DNA from: Tiliqua scincoides
Taxonomy: Eukaryota; Chordata; Lepidosauria; Squamata; Scincidae
Assembly: GCF_035046505.1 (NCBI RefSeq)
Contig: NC_089822.1
Span: 1-64,000, forward strand
Reading direction: 5' to 3'
DNA: 64,000 nucleotides
Both the position numbers and the translations under genes were made by a program. The stretch's first letter is position 1. Every line of letters begins with the position of its first letter. Below the pieces are notes generated by a model. The model did not search any database. It saw only the letters and a program-made list of their open reading frames with translations, and was not told where the DNA came from. Positions 42,661 through 55,100 of this stretch are shown one piece after another.

Positions 42661-45600
42661 AGGCAGCAGCGCTGGACTCGGGGGTCTTGGTGCTGCCGCC
42701 CGGAAACGGGCCTGTCCAATTATTAAGGAATTGAAGAGTGAAGTTGCTGATCTCTTGACTAAGGTATGCAACTTGTCCCTCAAAACGGCCATGGTGCCAG
42801 AAGATTGGAGGATAGCAAATGTCACGCCTATTTTTAAAAAGGGAAAGAGGGGGGACCCGGGAAACTATAGGCCGGTCAGTCTAACATCCATACCGGGTAA
42901 GATGGTGGAATGCCTCATCAAAGATAGGATCTCAAAACACATAGACGAACAGGCCTTGCTGAGGGAGAGTCAGCCTGGCTTCTGTAAGGGTAAGTCTTGC
43001 CTCACGAACCTTATAGAATTCTTTGAAAAGGTCAGCAGGTATGTGGATGCGGGAGAACCCGTGGACATTATATATCTGGACTTTCAGAAGGCGTTTGACA
43101 CGGTCCCTCACCAAAGGCTACTGAAAAAACTCCACAGTCAGGGAATTAGAGGACAGGTCCTCTCGTGGATTGAGAACTGGTTGGAGGCCAGGAAGCAGAG
43201 AGTGGGTGTCAATGGGCAGTTTTCACAATGGAGAGAGGTGAAAAGCGGTGTGCCCCAAGGATCTGTCCTGGGACCGGTGCTTTTCAACCTCTTCATAAAT
43301 GACCTGGAGACAGGGTTGAGCAGTGAAGTGGCTAAGTTTGCAGACGACGCCAAACTTTTCCGAGTGGTGAAGACCAGAAGTGATTGTGAGGAGCTCCAGA
43401 AGGATCTCTCCAGACTGGCAGAATGGGCAGCAAAATGGCAGATGCGCTTCAATGTCAGTAAGTGTAAAGTCATGCACATTGGGGCAAAAAATCAAAACTT
43501 TAGATATAGGCTGATGGGTTCTGAACTGTCTGTGACAGATCAGGAGAGAGATCTTGGGGTGGTGGTGGACAGGTCGATGAAAGTGTTGACCCAATGTGTG
43601 GCGGCAGTGAAGAAGGCCAATTCTATGCTTGGGATCATTAGGAAGGGTATTGAGAACAAAACGGCTAGTATTATAATGCCGTTGTACAAATCGATGGTAA
43701 GGCCACACCTGGAGTATTGTGTCCAGTTCTGGTCGCCGCATCTCAAAAAAGACATAGTAGAAATGGAAAAGGTGCAAAAGAGAGCGACTAAGATGATTAC
43801 GGGGCTGGGGCACCTTCCTTATGAGGAAAGGCTACGGCATTTGGGCCTCTTCAGCATAGAAAAGAGACGCCCGAGGGGGGACATGATTGAGACATACAGA
43901 ATTATGCAGGGGATGGACAGAGTGGATAGGGAGATGCTCTTTACACTCTCACATAATACCAGAACCAGGGGACATCCACTAAAATTGAGTGTTGGGAGAG
44001 TTAGGACAGACAAAAGAAAATATTTCTTTACTCAGCGTGTGGTCGGTCTGTGGAACTCCTTGCCACAGGATGTGGTGCTGGCGTCTAGCCTAGACGCCTT
44101 TAAAAGGGGATTGGACAAGTTTCTGGAGGAAAAATCCATTATGGGGTACAAGCCATGATGTGTATGCGCAACCTCCTGATTTTAGAAATGGGTTAAGTCA
44201 GAATGCCAGATGTAGGGGAGGGCACCAGGATGAGGTCTCTTGTTATCTGGTGTGCTCCCTGGGGCATTTGGTGGGCCGCTGTGAGATACGGGAAGCTGGA
44301 CTGGATGGGCCTGTGGCCTGATCCAGTGGGGCTGTTCTTATGTTCTTAAACTACAATTCCCAGGAGGCCTTGCAGGTCTCTTGTTATCTGGTGTGCTCCC
44401 TGGGGCATTTGGTGGGCCGCTGTGAGATACAGGAAGCTGGACTAGATGGGCCTATGGCCTGATCCAGTGGGGCTGTTCTTATGTTCTTAAACTACAATTC
44501 CCAGGAGGCCTTGCAGGTCTCTTGTTATCAGGTGTGCTCCCTGGGGCATTTGGTGGGCCGCTGTGAAATACAGGAAGCTGGACTAGATGGGCCTATGGCC
44601 TGATCCAGTGGGGCTGTTCTTATGACGAAGCCGGCCTCTGCAGGAGTCTCGGCTGGTCCACATGCCCTTCCGGCTGCTGCCGTGATGCCCCCGCCAGGCG
44701 CTCAGCAACAGCAACATCAGTGCCCGGCCGCCTTGGAAGTGGTCTGGTGGCCTCATGTCTGCAAGGATATTGCCAGGCCAGGTAAAGCACCAAATGGGCC
44801 GCTGGCCCCCTTCCTCGTGCCTGGGCTTTTCCACATGCGGAGAAAGATGACAACAGGAGCATGAGAAGGAGACTCACACCGATCTATGCAAACATCCACA
44901 GATGTTCTTTAGATTGGCATCTCTTTAGATTGTGAGCCCTTTTGGACAGGGTTAGGGTTAGGGCATGAAAAGCGGCATGTAATTAATTAATTAATTAATT
45001 AATTAACAGTATTTACATACCACTTTGCAACAAAAAGTTCACAAAGCGGTTTACAGAGAAAAATCAAATAACTAAATGGCTCCCTGTCCCAAAAGGGCTC
45101 ACAATCTAAAAAGATGCAAAAGAACACCAGCAGACAGCCACCAGAACAGGCACTGCTGGGGTGAGATGGGCCAGTTACTCTCCCCCTGCTAAAAAAAAGA
45201 GGAACACCCACTTGAAAAAGTGCCTCTTACCCAATTAGCAGGGGTTATTAAATACTGTTAATAATAATTAATTGATAGTCTGCCTGGTGGAGAGAAGCCC
45301 CTCTCCAAACACCAGAACCCAGTTGGGTCCTAGGTTGAAACTGGTTTCGGATGGACAGAAGGTGGCACTTCCTCTCTCAGCGCCTGATTGGCCTTTGGAC
45401 TTTGTTGCCATCAGTTGTGGGGACGGTCACTAGCCTGGGTGGCCTGAGAAGGGCCTGGGGGACCAGAGGCCCATCACTGGCTACTATCCTAGCAGCTTTG
45501 CACTGAATGCCTCTGGCCTCTTCCTGGGAGCAGCAATGGCAGATGAGGACCCCTTTTCTTTTCTCTGCTCGACAGCTTCCCCGCTGGCTGGCGTGGGCCA

Positions 45601-48600
45601 GGATGCACGGCCAGGTGGGCCTGGGTCCTGGTCCGGCAGCCAGGCTCTTCTTTTGCAAAGCCCTCAGTCCACAGACTGTTATTGGCAGCCACTGTTGAAA
45701 TTTCCTGGTTCTGACTGCATGTTTTAAAGCATTTCTCTAGTTCAGGAAAACAAAAAGTTTGCTGCTTATTTTTTGAATGAAAAATGGAGAATTTCAAGGC
45801 TGCTGCATCCTTAGCCAGACATCAAATCTGACGGATGCTGGAAATTCACCCAACCTGTCCAAGCCGGATTGGGAGTCTGATGACAGTTGCTTGGCCTTGG
45901 GATGGGTGGAGCACCTGGCAGCAATGGGGGGGGGAGTGGCCCGCATGGGCTTCCTGCGCAGTGCTCTCTGTTGCTAATGCTTCCTTTGCTCTCTCCAGCA
46001 GCTGCCCCCTTTTCCAGGCCAGGCGGCACCTGCGCAGGCTCACCCACTTGTGCCGGGACTGGATGTTCGAGCTGCCCCTGGAGCAGATGGCCGCGTGGCT
46101 GCATGACGACATGGTGGAACAGTGCAAGCGTCTGTGCTTTGATGATGTCCCCACTGGGGGGGCACTTGTCTGGTTGCCTGGAAGCAGCAGCGGCAGCGTA
46201 GTACCCAGGGGCAGTGGCTGTCTGGTGCACCCAGCAGGCGAGGCCATGAGCCAGCTCTGTATCCTCCTGGGAGGGGTGGCAAGAGCCTATCAGTCACACG
46301 GGGTTGGGGGGCAGGAGAAGGGAAGTTCGATTTGTGGCTGTTTCTGGATGGGTGGGTGGGAGCCCCTTTTTCTGACCCTGATGTTGACCCTGATGTTCTG
46401 CTGGGTGGTGACCTCTGGGCACTGTGACACTGCTCTGCTTTGGCCTGATGGCCACCTCTTTCTGTCAGTGGCATAACACAGGCATCTGGTACCTGGGCAT
46501 CAAAGACGATTTTGGCGCCCCCCCCCCATGACAAAATCAAATTACAATGGTAAGGGTGGTTCAGCTGTGGAACAGGTTGCCAAGGGAGGTGGTGGATTCT
46601 CCCTTGCCAGAAATCTTCAAGCAGAGGCTCAACAAGCACCTGCAGGAGATGCTCTGGGAAGATTTCCTGCTACAGGTAGGAAGGGGGTTGGACTAGATGG
46701 CCTTTTATGTACTTTTCAACTCTGATTCTATGAAATGTATTAATTCAATAAAAACACAAGTTCCTGTTTAAAGCCTCCAGTGGGCTTTGTGAAGCTGCTC
46801 TGTCTGTGGAGAGTGGGATGAGAGGAGGAGAAGATCAAATATTAATTGTTTTCCTTGGAACTAAAATTTCTTGTAAAGGGCCTGTTTGTAGCCATGATTT
46901 CCTGCCACAGAGGAAGAGGGTAGACTTGTTTCTTGTGAGTTAAATTCGAAGACTGTAGAAATAGATTTCAAAATAGTCTCCATAACTGTACGGCTCTCAC
47001 AGAGGAGCTTCTGGTGCCTTTAAACAGGGACTTGCTGTGAAAACCAGAAGTTCCCATTAAAGGGTCCAGCGGGTATTCTGATTCATGGGGAGGCTGCGAG
47101 ATGCACCCCCACCCCCGGCAGCATATAACCCAGGGCAGTTGGCCCTGGTCCCCTTTAGCAACATTACTATTACTATTATTAACATCCCTGCTTTCTTTGG
47201 CTCCAGGCCTTGGCCTGTCCCCTAATGGTGAGCGCTTTTGGGGTGGAGCTTCCCAGCTGCTGACCTGCCTTGTTCCGGAGTGGGGGGTGGGATGGGACAC
47301 TCTGCTTTTTCTTCCACCTTTCCCCCCCCCCCCCCACAGCTCTTCCTTGACTGCTGCTGCTTCAGGTTTCCAGGATGTGGCTCTGGAGCCCACCTGGGGC
47401 GGCTCCCTGAGGCCTCGCAGCCAGAGTCTCCCTGTGCAGTTTGAGCTCAGTGGTGTGATCCGGCAGGTGGAGGCTGCCCGAGTGGATGGTGCAGGTGCGT
47501 GAGGGGCAGGGGGGGTTCTGGCAGGCCTCCTCTTGTGGTTCTGCTGCACCAGGGGATCAGGGAGGGTCCCAAGGGGACTCCAGAGAGCATCCCTCCCTGC
47601 CACAATTTTCACCTAGTCTCTCCTTTGCCTCTCCAAGCACAGACTTCATCGGGGTGCGCTCAGACTATCACTGTGGAGTATGGCGAAAGCAGTCCGGTGC
47701 GGCTCCCTCCCCCCTTCAGGTGCTTTGCATAGATTCCCCCAGCTCCTCCATTGCAGTCAGGTGAGTCTGGCCATGTTCTTGCTTTGAATTGTTCAGGAAA
47801 AGAGCAGCTGGTTTCTGAGAAGGAGTGGAGCGTGATGAGTGGGTGGCGGGAGCTGTGTGCCCCTTTTCAAATTTGCTCTCTAGACACCATTTTGGGCTGG
47901 AGTTGAACTTGGTGCCTACTGGAGCCTTGGCTGACATTCTTGCTGCTCCACTTTTCACCTGGCCCAAGACCTGTGAATATTTTCATCCACGCAGCTGGTG
48001 GCCGTTTCCTGATGAAAAATGCCCCCCTCATCTGCAGCAGTACCCGCAGCCTTTAGAATTGCAGCTGTTCATCTGCCAGGGTTGGGGGGGATCCAGGGAC
48101 AGCCTGTCATCCACTGATCATGCAGGCTCAGGGGGAGGGTGAGAAAACCGGGGTGGAAGCTCCCCTGGGGAATGTTGTGGTTCCCAACCATTTTAGCCCT
48201 GTGGAGACAGTTCCTCCGCATAACGTGTCCTTTCCCTTGTAATTGTGCAAGTCTTTGTGCGCTTGTCTTTGTGCTCGTTTGTGGGTTGAGACACGGTTTG
48301 TCGCACGGAAGGGCATTTCTGTCTACTCTAGGGAAAGAACGTGGCCTGCACCCCTGTACCCATGTTTCTGGGAGTAAGTCCCATTGAACTCAATGGCAGC
48401 ACCACCCAGGTCTGGCCTTGCTCACAGCTCACTTTTCTGGGGGAGGGCATCCTGATGGGGTCCTGGAGGCAAGATGTGCCCCCTGTCCTTCCACCTGCTT
48501 CATAGGCTGCTGCTCCAATTGAAGTGTGCTTGTGTCTCCCCCTCCCACTCATGGCATTGCAGAAAGCTCTGGGTGGGGAGGGGGAAGAAGCCCCATTTTT

Positions 48601-49100
48601 AAAGCAGCCATGTTTATTTCCAGTATGGAGAAGGGCATTTGCCAGAGTAGCCACACACCTGTGGGCGCAACTTACCCACGAGTACTGTATCCTGTACTGG
48701 GCAGGAGGTCTGGTCTAGAGGGTAGAGCCTCCGTTTGCCTGAAGGTTACAGCTGAAGGTCGCCAGTTCGAGGCCACCGGCACCGTGAACAGCGAGACCTT
48801 GAAGCAGCTGACAAGCCGAGCCGAGTTTTCCCATCTCCTCTTTGGCCACCCTTCAAGTGAGATATGCAGGATTGTCAGCTTGCGTTGGAGGAAACTGGAG
48901 GCCAGAATGTGATACCAGATCATAAAAGGATCCACCTGAAATGTTGTAGTTCTTGAAAGACAGAACCTCTGTCAATTGTAAAAATCCCTATAGGGATTTA
49001 GTATAGCCTGCCTGTGTAAACCGCCTTGAAATAAAGTCTGAGGAGAAATCTGAAGACCATGAAAGGCGGTATATAAATACCTGTATTATTTATTATTATT

Positions 49101-49137
<37 letters not shown>

Positions 49138-52100
49138 TCTTCCATGTGGGTTTTGAATACATAGTTTTCTACATCTGTGGGCTTGCAGAGAAGGAGCCCA
49201 AGTGGGTTGTACCCCCAGGTGTGCAGGTATTTTATGGCAAATGCCCCCTTCCCTGCAAGGTTTGCACATTTTATCTGGGCCCAAGTCAGTTTGCAAGTTG
49301 CTGACTATCTTGCTGCAGTCCTTTGAGTGTTGGGTCTTCCCTGTCGCAGCCTGGAGGCCATGCGTGCCCACCATATAAGCTCCGGTGCATGTGCTGCTTC
49401 TGCATCTGCACAGCAACGCTCTCCCTCCCCACCCCATCTCCAAGCGGCTGGATGGCTGAACCATGCCAGGAACGTTGCGGTGCCTGGCAATGTCCAGGAA
49501 GGCCTTGGGTGGGGTGGCAGAAAACCCCCTCCCCTGCCTATAGGTTCAGCCTTTTGTGACTTCTGGAAAAAACAGGAGTCCTCTTGGCCCAGGCTGGGCC
49601 CGGGGAGGGGGGAGGGAATGTTCCTGGCAGGATGGGGCTGGTATATGTGTCCAGAAGCCCCTCCCCCACTTACACTGACATGCCTTTCCCTTGCAGCCCC
49701 CATCTGCCTGGTGAACTGTCCTTGTGCAGCCATAATGGATCCTTGTATCTCTGGAGTGTCGAGACAGGGTGAGCAGCACTGGGGTGAGCAAGTGGCTTCC
49801 CCCAGGACTCCAGCACCGGCCAAGAGGAAAGTGGCACCTTGGAAGGTGTGACTGGTTTGAGGCCCATGGGATTATAGAGGGTACTGCGCTTGTGCTCCCT
49901 CGTGTCTCGAGGTCCGAGTGAGGGGGCTGCGCATGGCAGGGCATGGCTCTATAGAGACTTCTTAACTGATTGTTCTTTTAAGGTAGGGGGGAAGCAGGGC
50001 TGTCCTGCAACACCCCCCCCCCCTTATGGAAATTATGCACGGGAGATCGAGTGAATAGAGAGATGCTCTTTACATTCTCACATAACACCAGAACCAGGGG
50101 ACATTCGCTAAGATTGAGTGTTGGGAGAGTTAGGACAGACAAAAGAAAATATTTCTTTACTCAGCATGTGGTTAGTCTGTGGAACTCCTTTCTGTAACAA
50201 ACATTGCCCTTGGGGTAGGGAAGGACCAGGGGAGACACCAACCCAGCCAGGACTCAACCCCCCTCCACCACCCTCAAGAGCAATGCTTATTTATTTTTTG
50301 CTTACTCCAAGCCAGGTCCCAATATCATACATGCCCTGGTCAATTACTGCACCAAATGTTTTACATAAAAGATTTTTATTAAACTTAAGGGAGTTCAATT
50401 GCTCCATAAAAACATTTCCATATGCAACACAATAACTTTAAAAACAAGAAGGATCTTAAAGAGGCTAAAACTATACTTACAAATCTCAGTATTGCTTCCA
50501 CTATCAAGCTGTAAGCTTCCTTCCCCCTGCACTCTCCTTTCCAGGCACCCAACCCCAGGTTTTATTCCTTAGTTGTTAATACCCTACACCTGACCCAGCC
50601 CATCTTAAAGGGGAAGGGACTTGCCCCACCCCGTGACACTTTCCACAGAATCTGATGATGGTATTGGGCCTGCACACCTTTAAAAGGGGATTGGACAAAT
50701 TTCTGGAGGAAAAATCCATTACGGGGTACAAGCCATGATGTGTATGCGCAACCTCCTGATTTTAGAAATGGGTTATGTCAGAAGGCCAGATGCAAGGGAG
50801 GGCACCAGGATGAGGTCTCTTGTTATCTGGTGTGCTCCCTGGGGCATTTGGTGGGCTGCTGTGGGATACGGGAAGCAAGACTAGATGGGCCTATGGCCTG
50901 ATCCAGTGGGGCTGTTCTTACGTTGTGATGCTTCCCTCCCTGTGCTTGAGAGAGAGGACATGCAGGGCAGCCAAGGGGGCCTGGAACAGGGATGCTTCCT
51001 CAGACTGTCAGGCGCCACACTGTGTTTTTCCCCAGACTTCAGCGACTGTACCAAGACAGTGAGACCATGTTCTTCCGGGATCCATCCCCTTGGCGCTGGA
51101 GCGAGTTCACTGCCCACCCACGAGTGCTCAGTTATGCTGACCGTACTGGCTTGAAGGGCATCGATCAGAGGGTGAGGCCCTGGGGACCGCAGGGGTGCGA
51201 GAAGGTATTGCGGTCGAGACTGAAAGTGCTCTCCGCCTCCTGTTCCCTCGTGCCGCCACCCCCTCTAGAAGTGCAGCTGGTGCCCCTTGACCCTTTGCTT
51301 TCCCAGAGATGCCAGGGAAGCTGCGGAGCCCTTTGCACCACCAAGGGACTGATTCGGCCGTGTGCTTGGTGATCAAGGGAGGCCAGGCAGCTCCTGGGAG
51401 GGGAAGTTCTCTGAGCACTTGTCATTCTGTCTTGGTGGCCCAGGCACCGTCCAGTCAACATTTCGAACTCTTCAAGGTGGGGGCTGAAGCAGAGTGCCAG
51501 CAGGGGGAGCGCCTGGTCCTCTGCAAGTACCTGGGCCAAGCCGAGCCCTCTCACCACCTTCTCGCCACACAGGTGAGTGCTGGAGCTTTGCTTTCCCTCT
51601 GGGGGGGCCCACGTGAGGGATATCAACCTTGACGTCCTCTGCACTGGCCAGAGCCTGGTGCAAGACTCCTCTCCCCACTCCACTGTACATCTGGCCACAG
51701 AATGTGCAACATGTTCCATCCCTTCTCTCAGGCCGGGGGTGGGGGAACTGGGGGCTCTCTGGCCCTCATCCCACATGGTCTTCTTTTCCTTAGTTCTCTC
51801 TCTATGTGCTGGACGAACGCTTTCCACTGGTGCCTGTCCTCCGCTGGGATCACATGATGCAGAGGCCCCCCATCTATGCCCACCTCGTGCCAGCTGGGGC
51901 TCCGCAGCGCAGCCACAAGCTTCTCCTGGGCACCCACCACTCGCAGGAGCTGCTGCTGCTGCAGTACGCAGGTGGGGGTGCAAAGCGGAGCAGTGGGTGG
52001 CAGTGGGCACCCTGTTGCACCAGTGCCGGGGGAGGCGTGTCCTTGTTGTCCTAATGTGTGCTTTCCACAGGTGGCACCACCACCCCCTGCCAGCTCTGGG

Positions 52101-55100
52101 GTCCTCCGCAGAAGCTCTCATCCATCAGCCAGAGCCTGCCCCACTTCCCTCTGCAAGTGCCTGTCCGCCACAGTGCCCTGCACCAGCGCCTCTCTGCGCC
52201 TACTGCCGGTATGTGAAGCAGAGTGGAAGGGAGGGAGGTGGGGGGCTGCTCTGGACGCACCAGGCCACCTTGCTGAGAGGCAGGAGAGCGGAACTGATGA
52301 GTGCAGCTGCTCCTGCAGCAGTCCTTGTCCAGGTGGCTCCCTGGGTGGGTGTGGGGGGTGAGGCTCCTCACTTCAGGGTTGGAGCCAGAAGTGGTCGAGG
52401 TAATGAACTGGCTGTGCACTTGTTGAAATCAGCTGGCTAGCCTGCCATATGCAGAAGGATTAGGGGCCCAATCCTATCCAATTTTCCAGTGCCGGTGCAA
52501 CTGTGCCAATGGGGCATGCGCTGCATCTTGTGGTGGGGCAGCAGTCACAGAGGCCTCCTTCAGGTATGGGAATAGTTGTTCCCTTACCTTGGGGCTGCAT
52601 TGCGGCTACACTGGTGCTGGAAAATTGGATAGGATTGGGCCCTTGGTCTGGTCACAGAGCAGCAGATAGTAAGCCAGAGTCAGATTTCACCAGATGTTCA
52701 TGAGCAGCCCTCCCCCCCACCCCCGACTCGAGCGAATGCCCAACACAGCACTTTGGCCAACTTGCTGCACGCTGCAGATCTAGGCAACCCACTCCTGCCA
52801 CGAAGTTGGGAAATACGTCTCCCTAGAATTGTAGAGTTGGAAGGTCATCTAGTTCAGCCCGTCCATGCAGGCGGCCCACAACTACAGCGTTTCCAGTAAA
52901 CGGCTCTCCAGCCTCTGCTGCGAAAGATCTCCAGTGCCAGAGTCCACCGCCTTCCGAGGCAGAAGGGTTAGTGTTTGTATCAGCAGGAAAGCCTTAATGT
53001 TGAATCAAAAGTTCCCCATGTCGTAATTTAAATTAATAATGATATTTATATTCCACTTTTCAACTAAAAGTTCACAAAATGGTTACAAAGAAAAATCAAA
53101 TAATTAATGGCTCCCTGACCCAAAAGGGCTCACAATCTAACAAATCCCTCTTGCAGGGGTGTGAATTGGGATCCCAGGTAAACGGGGTGGGCGTGTCGCA
53201 TAGATTGCAACTCAGGAATGGCTTTACGGTGTGTGGAAAGATCTCTGCCTTTCTGAGAGATGGTGCCTCTGACAGACAACATTGCCCAGAGATGTTGTGC
53301 CTGCTCCCTGTGCACAGAGGGGAGTCTGGACTCAGCCCTGCCCTGTGCAGGTGGGGGGGGCTACAGGCCAGGAGGCCTCAACTCTCAAAGGGGCCATATG
53401 GGGGAGGAACTCTTGGGCTCCATCAGATGAAGAGGGCTGTGATGCCTGCCCAGGGTGGCTGGGGGGCCTTTGGAGAAGGGAGCGAGGCAGAGGACTGGCG
53501 AGAGCCCCACTGGATCAGGCCAAAGGCCCATCTAGTCCAGCTTCCTGAATCTTGCAGTGACCCACTAGATGCCTCTGGGAGCACACAGATAGCAAGATAC
53601 CTGCATCTCGTATTTCCTTGTCCCTGGCATTCAGACAGCCTACTTCGAAAACCAGGAGATTGCATTTACCCATCGTGGTTTGTAACTTGTAATGGACACT
53701 TCCTCAATCTGCCTAACTCCTTTTAAAGGCATGCAGACCAGATGCCATCATCACATCCCGTGGCAAGGAGTTTCACAGACTATCTGCATTTGGTTCAGCG
53801 TTGTATTGTTCTGACTTGAGAACTTGCCGCAGGATATGTTATGGCACCTGACCTGGATGCCTTTAAAGGGGAGTGGGCAGCTTGAGGGAGAACAGGTCTG
53901 ATACTCTTACAATATGCACAGCCAGCCACGAGTTCTCTAGGCCGCCATGTAGCCAAGTGCCTATACAGCTCTCATAATTTCAGGGGGTGATCCTCTCCTC
54001 TTTGCAGGAGAAAAGTTTTCCCATTCTCCAGCGCTGTTCCTTTTTTTGAGAACTCTTCTGTCCTAAATGATGCTCCAGATCTCCCACCCTGATTGTAGAG
54101 CTGGAGCTGCCCTCCTTGGTGCCTTTCTGAGACCTGTGTCTGGGCACTTAGAGCAGCTTGTGGGGGGGGGGGGTCCAGGGAAGGGCTCTTCATGCACTGC
54201 ACGTGCTTCTCGTCCCACAGGCATCACTGCTGCCCTTGGCCAGCACAGCAGGAATGAATCTCTGGTGGTCTTCCAGCTCTCAGAGACTGGGGACCTCTTC
54301 TACCAGCGCCTGCTCCACCGGGCTGAAGACCACAGAGAGGAAGCCTGGGGAAGCTCACCATCCACGCAGGCTCCAGCTGAAGGGCCCTCTGACGTGGCCT
54401 CCCCTGCCACCAGCTCCAAGCGGTGGCTCAAGGCCTTCTTTCAGACTTGGAAGCGGCTGCCTGCGCAAACCCGGGGCCAGCCCCCGCCCGCCTCTGTGCT
54501 CAGCCAGGACAGACTCTTCACACACCATGAACTCCAGGAGCAGGCTGGAGATGGGGCCGTCTATGAACGGGCCCGTCAGCACCTGCGGGAGGCCAGCCAT
54601 GAGAAGCGGCTCCTGTGCCCCTGGGAGTCAGGGTGGACCCCCTTGCCCCCAGCCCTGCAATCCCAGGGCCTGCCTCACACCCTGAATGAGCGCCTTGCTG
54701 CTTCCTGGGCAGGCAGCTGGCAGTCCTGGTGGCAGGAGAAGCTGGGCACGACAACGGCACAGAAGCGGCAGGCACTGAGGGCACAGCGCCGCCGCCTGAA
54801 GAGGGCCCGGGGCCCTCGCAGCCTCTCGGGGAGCTTCACCTCTTCCACCAGCTACCAGTCAGACCTCAGCGACTTCTCAGGGTTGGCAGGTGGGGCTGAG
54901 AGTGGCGGGGGCAGGAGCAGCAGCCAGGTCTCCAGTGAGGTCTCTTCCAGCATGAGCCAAGGCCCCCTGGCTTCTTGCGCTGCAGAGGAGTCCTCCCTCC
55001 CTGCTGCCTGCCTTCCTTCCACAGCCCAAGACCCTGAGCCAGACCCCCAGGACTCTTCGCAGTTCCTGTCATCCCAGACTCTCAGCTCCAGGGGCATCCC

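Noticed and set aside
41238-42719. Long minus-strand open frame (about 490 codons) over the TAF1C 5' end
   Set aside because: It covers a CpG island where stop codons are rare, has low-complexity Ala/Arg/Gly/Pro composition, and lies antisense to well-supported exons.
44950-44968. GGGTTAGGGTTAGGG resembling a telomeric repeat
   Set aside because: Only about two and a half units, in the middle of an L2-type tail; chance is sufficient.
44978-49137. A/T-rich tandem runs as a possible CRISPR-like or regularly spaced array
   Set aside because: They are simple microsatellites at retroposon tails, with no spacers; the genome is a vertebrate's.
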